Positions 1 to 6,283 of a stretch of 12,035 nucleotides of DNA are shown here, in pieces. Every line of letters starts with the position of its first letter. Within the stretch, counting starts at the first letter, position 1. Origin of the DNA: Aliishimia sp965369035 (lineage in GTDB: Bacteria; Pseudomonadota; Alphaproteobacteria; Rhodobacterales; Rhodobacteraceae). A program made the translations under genes and the position numbers. The notes under the pieces were generated by a model, which was given only the letters and a program-made list of their open reading frames with translations, ran no database searches and was not told the origin of the DNA. The stretch spans positions 1-12,035 of the forward strand of contig CBDUPF010000104.1 of NCBI GenBank assembly GCA_965369035.1, read 5' to 3'.

Positions 1-20
1 CGGCGCGCGGATGTCGGCCT

Positions 21-52
21 GTCGATCTGATGCGGCGTCGATCTGATGCAGC
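21..52. repeat. 16-bp tandem duplication
   Basis: Two head-to-tail copies of gtcgatctgatgcRgc, at 21-36 and 37-52, differ only at the 14th base (g in the first, a in the second). The pair lies in the non-coding left edge, directly before the hairpin at 51-66. It is most simply a recent local slippage duplication. No coding role is evident. Confidence 0.7.
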
Positions 53-73
53 ACCGACCACGGTGCGACTTTT
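51..73 (+). terminator. Probable intrinsic terminator of a gene to the left of the window
   Basis: A perfect 6-bp GC-rich stem (gcaccg 51-56, cggtgc 61-66) with a 4-nt loop is followed on the + strand by gactttt (67-73), a short T-run. The polarity fits a + strand transcript entering from beyond the left edge and ending tail-to-tail with the cupin gene, whose stop is at 101. The stem is short, so efficiency is uncertain. No T-run follows it on the minus strand. Confidence 0.45.
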
Positions 74-100
74 CGGATCATGCCGCAAGAAATCCGGCCC

Positions 101-499
101 CTACGGCTGGTAGTCGTCGTCCGTCACCTTCTCCAGCCAGTGGGCGGCGCTGCCATCCTGATCCTGCTCCTGCATGGCGAGGTGGGTCATGCCCACGTCC
201 GGGGACGCGCCGTGCCAGTGCTCTTCCCCCGGATCGAACCAGATCGTGTCGCCGGGCAGGATGGTCTGCGGCCGATCCCCTCGTCGGCAGATCAGGCCTT
301 TCCCGGAGAGCACGTAGAGGGTCTGCCCGAAGGGATGGGTGTGCCACGCGGTTCGCGCGCCGGGGTCGAAGCGCACGACAATGGCATTGAGCCGGGCCGG
401 GGCCGGAGCGGCGTGCACCGGATCCATCCAGACGTCACCGGTGAAGTAATCGGGGTTCGGCCGGGTCGAGGGGCGGGAGCCGGCGGGATGGCGGATCAT
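101..499 (-). CDS. Small metal-binding cupin, hydroxynitrile-lyase-like
   Basis: This is a 132-aa single-domain cupin. The first cupin motif is AWHTHPFGQTL (residues 51-61), giving probable metal ligands H53, H55 and Q59. The second, GDTIWFDPGEEHWHG (83-97), supplies H94. Overall pattern and ligand numbering agree with my memory of the Mn-dependent cupin (R)-hydroxynitrile lyase from Granulicella tundricola, including MTHLAxQE at 104-111. Close relatives are usually annotated only as cupin-domain proteins, and their physiological substrate is generally unknown, so lyase activity is only a possibility. The ATG at 499 is preceded by a strong Shine-Dalgarno AAAGGAG (506-512), which fixes the start. 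The gene appears monocistronic, with 286 non-coding bases separating it from the substrate-binding protein gene upstream. Sure of the fold, unsure of the function. Confidence 0.9.
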   Translation of the reverse strand: MIRHPAGSRPSTRPNPDYFTGDVWMDPVHAAPAPARLNAIVVRFDPGARTAWHTHPFGQTLYVLSGKGLICRRGDRPQTILPGDTIWFDPGEEHWHGASPDVGMTHLAMQEQDQDGSAAHWLEKVTDDDYQP

Positions 500-719
500 C
501 GTGTTCTCCTTTGCGCTGCGAACCGGCGGGACCGGCTGCGTGATGATTCTCGGATGGTGTGTGGCGCACGTTCTGCCGGAACGCCCGCGGCTCCGCCGGC
601 AGGCGCGGCACTCCGGGATTTCGCGTCATCGGGAAAGGCGCGAAGCCCCTTCGAGGCCTGCCTTTCAGTCGCGGGCATCGGCATCAGATCCTCTACCGGC
701 ACAAGCGGGCTCGACGTGG

Positions 720-743
720 CGCCCCGCCAGGCGCGGCGGGGCG
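720..743 (-). terminator. GC-rich hairpin downstream of the substrate-binding protein gene
   Basis: A perfect 9-bp stem (cgccccgcc 720-728, ggcggggcg 735-743) with a 6-nt loop lies 42 bases past the stop of the substrate-binding protein gene. It lacks a U-tract on either strand, so it may act as a pause or an mRNA 3'-end stabiliser instead of a classical terminator. The rest of 500-785, between the cupin and this gene, holds no credible coding sequence or clear promoter. Confidence 0.4.
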
Positions 744-768
744 GTGGTGCTGCGTGGCCGTGCCGGTC

Positions 769-787
769 AGGCCGGAGCGGCCGGCCT
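769..787 (-). terminator. Hairpin overlapping the stop codon of the substrate-binding protein gene
   Basis: A perfect 7-bp inverted repeat (aggccgg 769-775, ccggcct 781-787) with a 5-nt loop covers part of the TAG stop of the substrate-binding protein gene (786-788 on the minus strand). Together with the stem at 720-743 it makes two successive strong hairpins just after this reading frame. No T-run follows. It is probably involved in 3'-end formation or mRNA stability. Confidence 0.3.
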
Positions 788-2264
788 ACTCGGCCCAGCT
801 GATCGCCGTCAGATCGACCGCCGCGGTGGGTGCGTTTTCCCAGAGGCCCCGCACGCCGGCCTTCGCGACGGTCAGCGCGGCAAGCTGGAACAGGTAGCCG
901 TTTACCGCGTCGTCCGCGATAATCCGCTGCGCGTCGCCCAGAAGCGCGGTGCGCTCGTCAGGGTCGGTGGTCTTGTTGAGCGTGTCCATCAGCGCCTGGA
1001 ACTCCGGGTTGTCATACTGGAAGTAGTAGTCCGGGTTGGCATAGATGCCGATATCCATGGGCTCGGTATGGCTCACGATGGTCAGGCCGAAGCTTTTCCC
1101 GTTGAACACCGATTCCAGCCACTGCGCCCATTCGACGTTGATGATCTCCGCCTTGATGCCGACTTCGGCAAGCTGGGACGCGATGATCTCGCCCCCGCGG
1201 CGGGCATAGGACGGCGGCGGAAGGTGCAGCGTGGTCTCGAACCCGTCCGGAAAGCCGGCCTCCGCCAGAAGCGCCCTGGCCTTCTCCGGATCGTAGGCCG
1301 ACTGCGCCGTCAGATCGACATAGGCCGGATGGTGAGGCGCGAAATGCGTGCCGATCGGCGTGCCATAGCCGAACATCGCGCCGTCGATGATCGCCTGCCG
1401 GTCGATGGCATGGGCCATCGCCTGGCGCACCTTCAGGTTGTCGAACGGTGGCTGCTTGTTGTTCGTGGACAGGATCGTCTCGCCCTCGGTGGAGCCCACG
1501 AGGACCTGGAACCGCGGGTCTGCCTCGAACTGCGGCAGGTTCTCGGGTGCGGGGAACCCGGAGAAGACATCGACGTCTTCCGCCATGACGGCGGCAAAGG
1601 CGGCCGTCGGGTCGGAGATGAACTTGAACGTCGCCTGCTCCAGCGACGGCGCGTCACCCCAGTAGTTTTCATTGCGGGTCAGCGTGATCCGGTCGCCCTG
1701 CACCCATTCCGAGAAGGTAAAGGCGCCAGTGCCTACGGGCTGCTGCTTGATATTGTCGATCGATTCCGGCGCCACGATCACCGCGTCGCCCCAGGCCATG
1801 TTGAAGAGGAACATGCCGTTGGGCCCGTCGAGCGTTACCTTCACGGTCTGCGGATCCACGACCTCCACGTCCGTGATCCCGGCAAAGAGCCCCTTCTGGG
1901 CATTGGTGGACTCTTCGGCCCGCGCACGGTCGAGCGAGAATTTCACGTCCTCGGCATCCATCGCGGTGCCGTCGTGGAAGGTCACGCCCTCGCGCAGCTT
2001 GAAGGTATAGACGGTGCCGTCGTCGCTGATCTCCCAGCTCTCCGCCAGGCCGGGCACGACAGACCCGTCGCCCATGAAGCGGGTGAGCCCCTCGAAGATG
2101 TTGGTATAGACGACGCTGTCGATGGCCTGCGCCGCCGCGCTGGTGGGGTCCAGATGCGGCGGTTCCAGCTGCATCGCGATGGTGATGTCCGTCTGCGCCT
2201 GCGCTGCGGCGGCACCGACCGCAAAGGCCGTCGCCAGCGCGAGCCGGGATACGAGATGTTTCAT
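786..2264 (-). CDS. ABC transporter substrate-binding protein, family 5 (peptide/nickel/opine type)
   Basis: This 492-aa protein begins with a Sec signal peptide: basic MKHLVSR, a hydrophobic Ala-rich stretch, and an AQA-type cleavage site near residue 23. It therefore acts in the periplasm. The mature part has hallmarks of the SBP_bac_5 family: DITIAMQLEPPHLDP near the N-terminus, then GLAESWEISDDGTVYTFKLR, VTFHDGTAMDAEDVKFSLDRA and a C-terminal QRIIADDAVNGYLF-like segment. Length is normal for DppA/OppA/NikA-type proteins. Such proteins deliver di- or oligopeptides, nickel chelates, opines or sugars to an ABC permease, and the ligand cannot be read from sequence. No permease or ATPase gene lies on either side, so this is an orphan here. 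The ATG at 2264 is preceded by CAGGGAGTAGGATCAC. The 219 upstream bases (2265-2483) hold no convincing gene; a weak promoter-like TTGATC lies at 2339-2344. Confidence 0.93.
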   Translation of the reverse strand: MKHLVSRLALATAFAVGAAAAQAQTDITIAMQLEPPHLDPTSAAAQAIDSVVYTNIFEGLTRFMGDGSVVPGLAESWEISDDGTVYTFKLREGVTFHDGTAMDAEDVKFSLDRARAEESTNAQKGLFAGITDVEVVDPQTVKVTLDGPNGMFLFNMAWGDAVIVAPESIDNIKQQPVGTGAFTFSEWVQGDRITLTRNENYWGDAPSLEQATFKFISDPTAAFAAVMAEDVDVFSGFPAPENLPQFEADPRFQVLVGSTEGETILSTNNKQPPFDNLKVRQAMAHAIDRQAIIDGAMFGYGTPIGTHFAPHHPAYVDLTAQSAYDPEKARALLAEAGFPDGFETTLHLPPPSYARRGGEIIASQLAEVGIKAEIINVEWAQWLESVFNGKSFGLTIVSHTEPMDIGIYANPDYYFQYDNPEFQALMDTLNKTTDPDERTALLGDAQRIIADDAVNGYLFQLAALTVAKAGVRGLWENAPTAAVDLTAISWAE

Positions 2265-2483
2265 GTGATCCTACTCCCTGTAGTTGTCCGACCCTTGTGC
2301 GCCGGGATTGACGGGAGTTTCCGGGCAAACCTCTTCGGGATCAAGTGGCTGTTTGGCAGTGGAGTTGCGGTGGCCATGCCGGTCCCACGGTGTCGCGCGG
2401 CAAATCACGTGCGGATACCGCTTCATCCCCCGGGTAAGCGCCGATCCTGCTGCCTGCCACGGTGTCAGTTCCACGTTCCGGGC

Positions 2484-2723
2484 CTAAATCCGATTGTGCG
2501 TTCCGTCGCAAAGCGGCTTGGTGCCGGAATGCTTGCAGCCGCAGAAGAATACCTTTCCGTCCTTTTCGGCGGTGTATTTCACCGGCGCGAATTCCGTTCC
2601 CTTGTGGCTGCCGTCGCAGAAAGGCTGGCGGGCGCTGCGACCGCAGGCGCACCAGAAATAGGTCTTGCCTTCCACGACCTCGGTCGGAAGTGGCGCTTTC
2701 TGAAAGATGTGGGGTTCGGACAT
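2484..2723 (-). CDS. Dual CDGSH-type iron-sulfur protein
   Basis: This is a 79-aa protein built from two CDGSH modules. Module 1 has C25-x-C27 and C36-DGS-H40; module 2 has C61-x-C63 and C72-DGT-H76. Each set of three Cys and one His should bind one [2Fe-2S] cluster, as in the two-motif (MINER2/CISD3-like) class. It has no signal or membrane anchor, so it is probably soluble and cytoplasmic. Such proteins are tied to redox sensing and to Fe-S or electron transfer; the specific partner is unknown. An in-frame upstream extension is possible, but the ATG at 2723 follows a good Shine-Dalgarno AGGAGA (2730-2735), and the resulting N-terminus MSEPHIFQK fits the domain. It lies 55 bases downstream of the rhodanese gene in the same orientation and probably shares its transcript. 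Confidence 0.93.
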   Translation of the reverse strand: MSEPHIFQKAPLPTEVVEGKTYFWCACGRSARQPFCDGSHKGTEFAPVKYTAEKDGKVFFCGCKHSGTKPLCDGTHNRI

Positions 2724-2778
2724 TGGTGGTCTCCTGTCGGTGTTCGGATGGGGTCCTGTTTTCTCGGGGCCGGTAAGC

Positions 2779-3183
2779 TCAGGTCCGCGGTTCGGGATAT
2801 TCGACCGGGCCGCCCTGCTTTGCCCAGTCGGTGAAGCCGTCGCGGAGGTGGGCGGCATCGAACCCCATTTCCTGCAAGGTCGCCACCGTCAGCGCCGATC
2901 GCCACCCGCTGGCGCAATGGAACACGAATCTCTTGTCCTGCTGACCGAACACGTCCTTGAAATAGGGGCTGTCGGGATCGATCCAGAACTCGATCATCCC
3001 GCGCGGGGCATGGACCGATCCGGGGATGTATCCCGATCTTTGCCGTTCCCGGATGTCGCGGATATCGACGATGACGAGGTCCGGATCGCCGTGCATGCCG
3101 ATCAGGTCTGCCGTGTCGATATCCCGGATCCGGGCGCGGGCGGCTTTCACCATCTGGGCGGCGGTCAGCTTGAGCTTGGTCAT
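2779..3183 (-). CDS. Rhodanese-like sulfurtransferase, single domain
   Basis: This is a 134-aa protein spanning one rhodanese fold. The N-terminal VIVDIRDIRERQRSGYIPGS (residues 37-56) is the typical LVDVRxxxExxxGxIPGA element. The active-site loop is FHCASGWRSAL, with C90 as the persulfide-forming cysteine and the loop closed by R95-S96. The C-terminal GFTDWAKQGGPVE (about 115-127) matches the usual GGxxxWxxxGxPV ending, although the first Gly of that motif is replaced by Asp (RDGFTDW). The protein should carry sulfane sulfur from thiosulfate or a cysteine-desulfurase-type donor in the cytoplasm. The start at 3183 is backed by AGGAAAGGA (3189-3197). It precedes the CDGSH gene by 55 bases, suggesting a joint sulfur/Fe-S role. 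Thiosulfate specificity cannot be judged from sequence. Confidence 0.92.
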   Translation of the reverse strand: MTKLKLTAAQMVKAARARIRDIDTADLIGMHGDPDLVIVDIRDIRERQRSGYIPGSVHAPRGMIEFWIDPDSPYFKDVFGQQDKRFVFHCASGWRSALTVATLQEMGFDAAHLRDGFTDWAKQGGPVEYPEPRT

Positions 3184-3280
3184 CCCGGTCCTTTCCTGCG
3201 GCGCGTCCTACGAGCACAACCTGACATCTTCCGGCGCGTGTTCAAGCCTTCCCGCGTCGGCAAGTCGTTCGGAACCACGG

Positions 3281-3319
3281 AAATGACAGCACCGGCGCGG
3301 CCCATCGGCCCGCCGGTGC
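3281..3319 (-). terminator. Probable terminator of the DUF2793 gene
   Basis: A perfect 9-bp stem (gcaccggcg 3289-3297, cgccggtgc 3311-3319) contains a further GGCC/GGCC pairing inside its loop and starts 24 bases after the DUF2793 stop codon. Read on the minus strand, the stem is followed by TGTCATTTCC, a modest U-rich stretch. It separates the DUF2793 gene from the rhodanese-CDGSH unit, which then needs its own promoter between about 3198 and 3280. I saw no convincing one there. Confidence 0.5.
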
Positions 3320-3342
3320 AGAACGCAGGTTGGGGGATTTCG

Positions 3343-5097
3343 TCAGGTGGCCGTGATCCGCCGCGTGCCGGTCACCATGCTGACGGCGCCGGACTGCGGG
3401 TCGCCTTCGAGCACGTGGAGGCTGCAACTGCCGTCGGTTTGCCGGACGATCTTGCCGGCGGGATCGACCTCCACCGAGACGCCGGTCACCCACGTCCTGT
3501 GGTCGGGACCGGTATCGGGGAAGGACGAGTATCCGCCCGAGCGGTTCGAATAGTTCATCAGCCATACGGGCCGGACCTGCGCGGTGCCGGGCGGGAAATT
3601 GTGCGGAACGTTGCGGCCGGAAAGGTCGACGCCACCCATGACGTTCTCGATCCGGTACCACGTGTCGGTCGCGCCAAGCACGAGATCGCTGAAGAACCCG
3701 AACTTGTAGTTCCAGCCCGAACCGCGATTGGCGATCCGCGTGCCAACCGGCCAGACCCCGCCCGGATCGTCCGGGTTGCCCATCGACGCGGGCAGCGGCT
3801 GTTTCAGCGTGACGCGGTTCTGTGCCTTGTCGACCGCGCCCAGGTCGAAGAGGTCGATATCCTCGATCCGGCTGTAGAGCTCGTAGGCCTTGCCCAGCGA
3901 GTTGCGGTACCCGAAGATCACCAGCCCGCGCTCGTAACTGCTGGAGGTGGATTCGTTCCAGCCCGAGGCATCGGCCAGGTCGACGATGCTGTCGCCGGGC
4001 GCAAGCGGGGCCGACAACTCCGTCAGGCTGTCCTGGCCAGCATGGTGATAGCGCGTGTGATGCGCGGCCATGATCGTCAGCCCGTCGATGTCATAGCAGC
4101 GGAAGCCCATGTAATGGATGTGCCGTTCGCCGTTGGCGTAACCGGACCAGTCGCCCGGCATGCTTTCCTGCCGCATGTAGACCCCCACCCGGTACAGCCT
4201 GTTGGGGTCGAGGGCGACGAACTCCTCCATCTCCTCTGCCCCGCTGTAGTAGCCGGATTTCGCGAAGGCACCGGGCATGTTCGGCGTCTCTGCCGGGTCG
4301 AAGGCATAGGCGGCGGGGTAGTTGTAGTTGTTGGCAAGATATCCGGTCGCGTTCGACACCATCCCGGCCCCGCGCGAGATGGTATAGGCCTGCGTGATCA
4401 GCGAGGGCTCGCCATATTCCGGCCGGGCCAGTGCGGTGTTGGGAAGGCTGACGGCGCCGGTCTCGCGGTTCACCTGCAACGCGGTGCGGAAGTTCGAACC
4501 GTCCGGACTGACCTTGATCTCGAAATCGTCCGTGCCGGCGGTGCCCATCTCGGCACGGGCCGAAAACCCGGTCTGGAACAGCAGGCTGGCGGTGTCGCCG
4601 GGGGTGGACTTGTTCACCTTGAGCTGGTGACCGCCGCTCGCGTCATGGGTCAGCAGTGTTGCATCCGATGCCGTGGCAAGCCGGTTGGTGCTGTCGGCGG
4701 CAGTGTTGATGCCGAGACGGTCCGTCGAGTTCACGCTGCCGCCGCCCGAGACGCCGGTCCCGGCCACGTTGAGCCACCCGTTGCCATCGAAGACCACCGG
4801 GCTCGCCGTCGCCTCGTCATAGGCGATCCAGCCCTTGCGTGCGGCGATGAAGTTCCAGGCTCCGCCTTCGAAGAGTGCGATTTCACCTTCGTGACCTTCG
4901 AAACTGTCCACGGCCCCGGCCGCGACGATGAAGCGGTCGCCATCCTGAACGTCGGCCTGCGGCGCCTGCACCCGGTCGCGAACGCATAGCTGCACGATCG
5001 CGTCCAGCGTGCGGATCGCCTCGTTGTGGGTGACATGTTTCTGGGCCTGCCCGCCCTGGATATAGGGCAGGGAGAGGTTGATCGAGTTTTGCGACAT
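3343..5097 (-). CDS. DUF2793-domain protein, probable phage/GTA-type tail fibre
   Basis: This is a 584-aa protein with three visible parts. Residues 1 to about 95 are a DUF2793 domain, recognised from SLPYIQGGQAQKHVTHNEA and GWIAYDEATASPVVFDG. About 110-230 is a Gly/Ser/Thr/Asn-rich beta segment resembling phage tail-fibre shafts, ending VNRETGAVSLPNT. About 230-584 is a larger domain rich in aromatic residues and Gly that I do not recognise and that could be a receptor- or glycan-binding head. DUF2793 occurs in alphaproteobacterial prophages, and I recall an unlinked tail-fibre gene of the Rhodobacter capsulatus gene transfer agent (rcc00171) being of this type; that recollection needs checking. 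The ATG at 5097 is preferred because GGGGGA precedes it and relatives begin MSQ-like. A GTG at 5118 is also in frame. No signal peptide and no other phage genes are present. The gene follows glk by 60 bases. Confidence 0.82.
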   Translation of the reverse strand: MSQNSINLSLPYIQGGQAQKHVTHNEAIRTLDAIVQLCVRDRVQAPQADVQDGDRFIVAAGAVDSFEGHEGEIALFEGGAWNFIAARKGWIAYDEATASPVVFDGNGWLNVAGTGVSGGGSVNSTDRLGINTAADSTNRLATASDATLLTHDASGGHQLKVNKSTPGDTASLLFQTGFSARAEMGTAGTDDFEIKVSPDGSNFRTALQVNRETGAVSLPNTALARPEYGEPSLITQAYTISRGAGMVSNATGYLANNYNYPAAYAFDPAETPNMPGAFAKSGYYSGAEEMEEFVALDPNRLYRVGVYMRQESMPGDWSGYANGERHIHYMGFRCYDIDGLTIMAAHHTRYHHAGQDSLTELSAPLAPGDSIVDLADASGWNESTSSSYERGLVIFGYRNSLGKAYELYSRIEDIDLFDLGAVDKAQNRVTLKQPLPASMGNPDDPGGVWPVGTRIANRGSGWNYKFGFFSDLVLGATDTWYRIENVMGGVDLSGRNVPHNFPPGTAQVRPVWLMNYSNRSGGYSSFPDTGPDHRTWVTGVSVEVDPAGKIVRQTDGSCSLHVLEGDPQSGAVSMVTGTRRITAT

Positions 5098-5157
5098 GGG
5101 TCCCCCGCGCGAATTCACAGCTCGGGCGCGAGAGTCCTCAACCGGGCTGAAGATCGG

Positions 5158-6132
5158 TTAAACCCTGCGTGCGCCGGTGTGGCGCCGAACCTCCATGGTG
5201 AGCGCATTGATGCAGCCGCGCAGGCCGAAATCCTCGACGGTGACCAGGTAGATCCCGCAGGACGCGCGGAGCGCTGTGAACCGCCCGCCCGCGATGTAGT
5301 CGGCCCAGAAGGTCTCATCGAAGAGCCAGGGATTGGCCTGCGCCACGCCACCAAGCAGGAAGAGCCCGCCGCGGGCATTCAGCATCACCGCCAGGTCGCC
5401 GGCGAGCGCGGCGAGATGGCTGCGAAACATCTGCACGCATTTTTTCGCCTCCGCCTCGCCATCCGCGGCGCGGGCGAATATCTCGCGGCCCGTCGATCCG
5501 GCGCCGCCGCCGCAAGCCTGGTAGAGCAGGGGCAGGCCGGTGCCGCTCAGCATCGCCTCGGCCTCCAGCGTCAGCGTGTCTCCGATCTGCGTTTCGGGCC
5601 AGAGCTTCGCCAGCCGCCGGATCACAGGCACCTCTTCGGTCGTGCGCGGCCCGACGCCGACATGCCCGCCTTCGCCCGGCATCACGTGATAGCGAGTGCC
5701 GTCCCAACAAAGGCTGCCGACCCCGAGGCCCGTGCCGGGTCCGATGGCGACCCGGTGCCCGGAGGTCAGCGGCCCGCTTTCACCGATTGCGGTCACATCG
5801 GCATCGGCAAGCGTGGCGAGCGACCACGCGGCCGCCTCGAAATCGTTGATGACATGCACGCGCCCGGCACCGGTTGCGGCCGCGATCTCCGTTTCCGACA
5901 CGCGCCAGCCACCATTGGTCAGGCATATCTCGCCGGCCTGAACCGGCCCCGCGGCGGCTGCAACCACCGCTTGCGGGGTTCCCCCGAGCGTGCGCGCAAC
6001 CTCCACCAGCGTCTCCGCGACCTTGCGGTCCGGTGTCATCGGGAAATCGCGGCGCGACAGGATCCTGCCTTGGGACACTTGTGCGACCCGCATGTTCGTG
6101 CCGCCGATATCGGCGACCAGGTCCCAGCTCAT
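5158..6132 (-). CDS. glk: Glucokinase (ATP:D-glucose 6-phosphotransferase)
   Basis: This is a 324-aa protein of the bacterial Glk (PF02685-type) hexokinase/actin-fold family. It phosphorylates cytoplasmic glucose to glucose 6-phosphate, which in this bacterial group usually feeds the Entner-Doudoroff pathway. Visible motifs are the phosphate-binding D8-IGGTN-13, the catalytic-base segment N96-D97-FEAAAW, the glycine-rich GPGTGLGVG, the sugar-binding G-E154-GG-H157, and E192 four residues before SGTGLP. All key positions are intact and the length is typical. The start is uncertain: ATG 6132 (MSWDLVAD) and ATG 6141 (MRTMSWD) are both in frame with weak Shine-Dalgarno sites, and GGCGGA before 6132 slightly favours the shorter form. 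It lies downstream of copA in the same direction, but 142-151 bases away and behind its own promoter candidate. The DUF2793 gene follows after 60 bases. Confidence 0.95.
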   Translation of the reverse strand: MSWDLVADIGGTNMRVAQVSQGRILSRRDFPMTPDRKVAETLVEVARTLGGTPQAVVAAAAGPVQAGEICLTNGGWRVSETEIAAATGAGRVHVINDFEAAAWSLATLADADVTAIGESGPLTSGHRVAIGPGTGLGVGSLCWDGTRYHVMPGEGGHVGVGPRTTEEVPVIRRLAKLWPETQIGDTLTLEAEAMLSGTGLPLLYQACGGGAGSTGREIFARAADGEAEAKKCVQMFRSHLAALAGDLAVMLNARGGLFLLGGVAQANPWLFDETFWADYIAGGRFTALRASCGIYLVTVEDFGLRGCINALTMEVRRHTGARRV

Positions 6133-6151
6133 GGTGCGCATCCGCCAGGGA

Positions 6152-6187
6152 CTGCGGATATGGCTGCGGATCTGGCTGCGGATCTCG
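6152..6187. repeat. Three tandem 12-bp repeats in the glk leader
   Basis: Three consecutive 12-mers, ctgcggatatgg (6152-6163), ctgcggatctgg (6164-6175) and ctgcggatctcg (6176-6187), differ from one another by one or two bases. They sit 11-20 bases upstream of the glk start, within the expected 5' leader. A degenerate fourth unit may follow (6188 onward). They could form a repeated protein- or RNA-binding site, or be a neutral slippage product; the sequence cannot decide. Confidence 0.7.
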
Positions 6188-6250
6188 GGCCTGCGACCTG
6201 GCGTCGGGGCAGCGTGGAGCGGTTCATCGGGGCCTCGTCTCGGTTACCGC

Positions 6251-6280
6251 TAACTAGACCAGACGGGCCGCAGACCTCAA
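6251..6280 (-). promoter_or_regulatory. Candidate sigma-70-like promoter for glk
   Basis: On the minus strand a -35-like TTGAGG (6275-6280) and a -10-like TAGTTA (6251-6256) are separated by 18 bases, placing a start site near 6243. It begins just after the copA stop codon (6284-6286) and would give glk, and possibly the DUF2793 gene, transcription independent of copper control. It was identified by eye only. Confidence 0.3.
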
Positions 6281-6283
6281 GCG

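Noticed and set aside
1..100. CRISPR or attachment-site reading of the duplicated 16-mer
   Set aside because: There are only two directly abutting copies, with no spacers, integrase or tRNA. Simple slippage explains them.
496..702. 68-codon minus-strand frame ending in an ATGA overlap with the cupin start
   Set aside because: The product is low-complexity, rich in Arg, Ala, Ser and Pro, with no recognisable domain. The overlap is a by-product of the cupin's ATG context, and the cupin has its own strong Shine-Dalgarno.
2271..2474. 67-codon minus-strand frame between the CDGSH gene and the substrate-binding protein gene
   Set aside because: No domain, no good ribosome binding site and atypical composition. 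It is more likely the untranslated leader or intergenic DNA of the substrate-binding protein gene.
501..2834. 777-codon open frame on the + strand
   Set aside because: It runs antisense to the substrate-binding protein and CDGSH genes. Long antisense frames are normal in GC-rich DNA, and its product has no domain signature.
2707..4989. 760-codon open frame on the + strand
   Set aside because: It is antisense to the rhodanese and DUF2793 genes, both of which have clear family motifs. The antisense product has none.
5140..5159. 5-bp inverted repeat (aaccg/cggtt) at the glk stop as a terminator
   Set aside because: The stem is short, the loop is 10 nt and no T-run follows. Read-through from glk into the DUF2793 gene is as likely.
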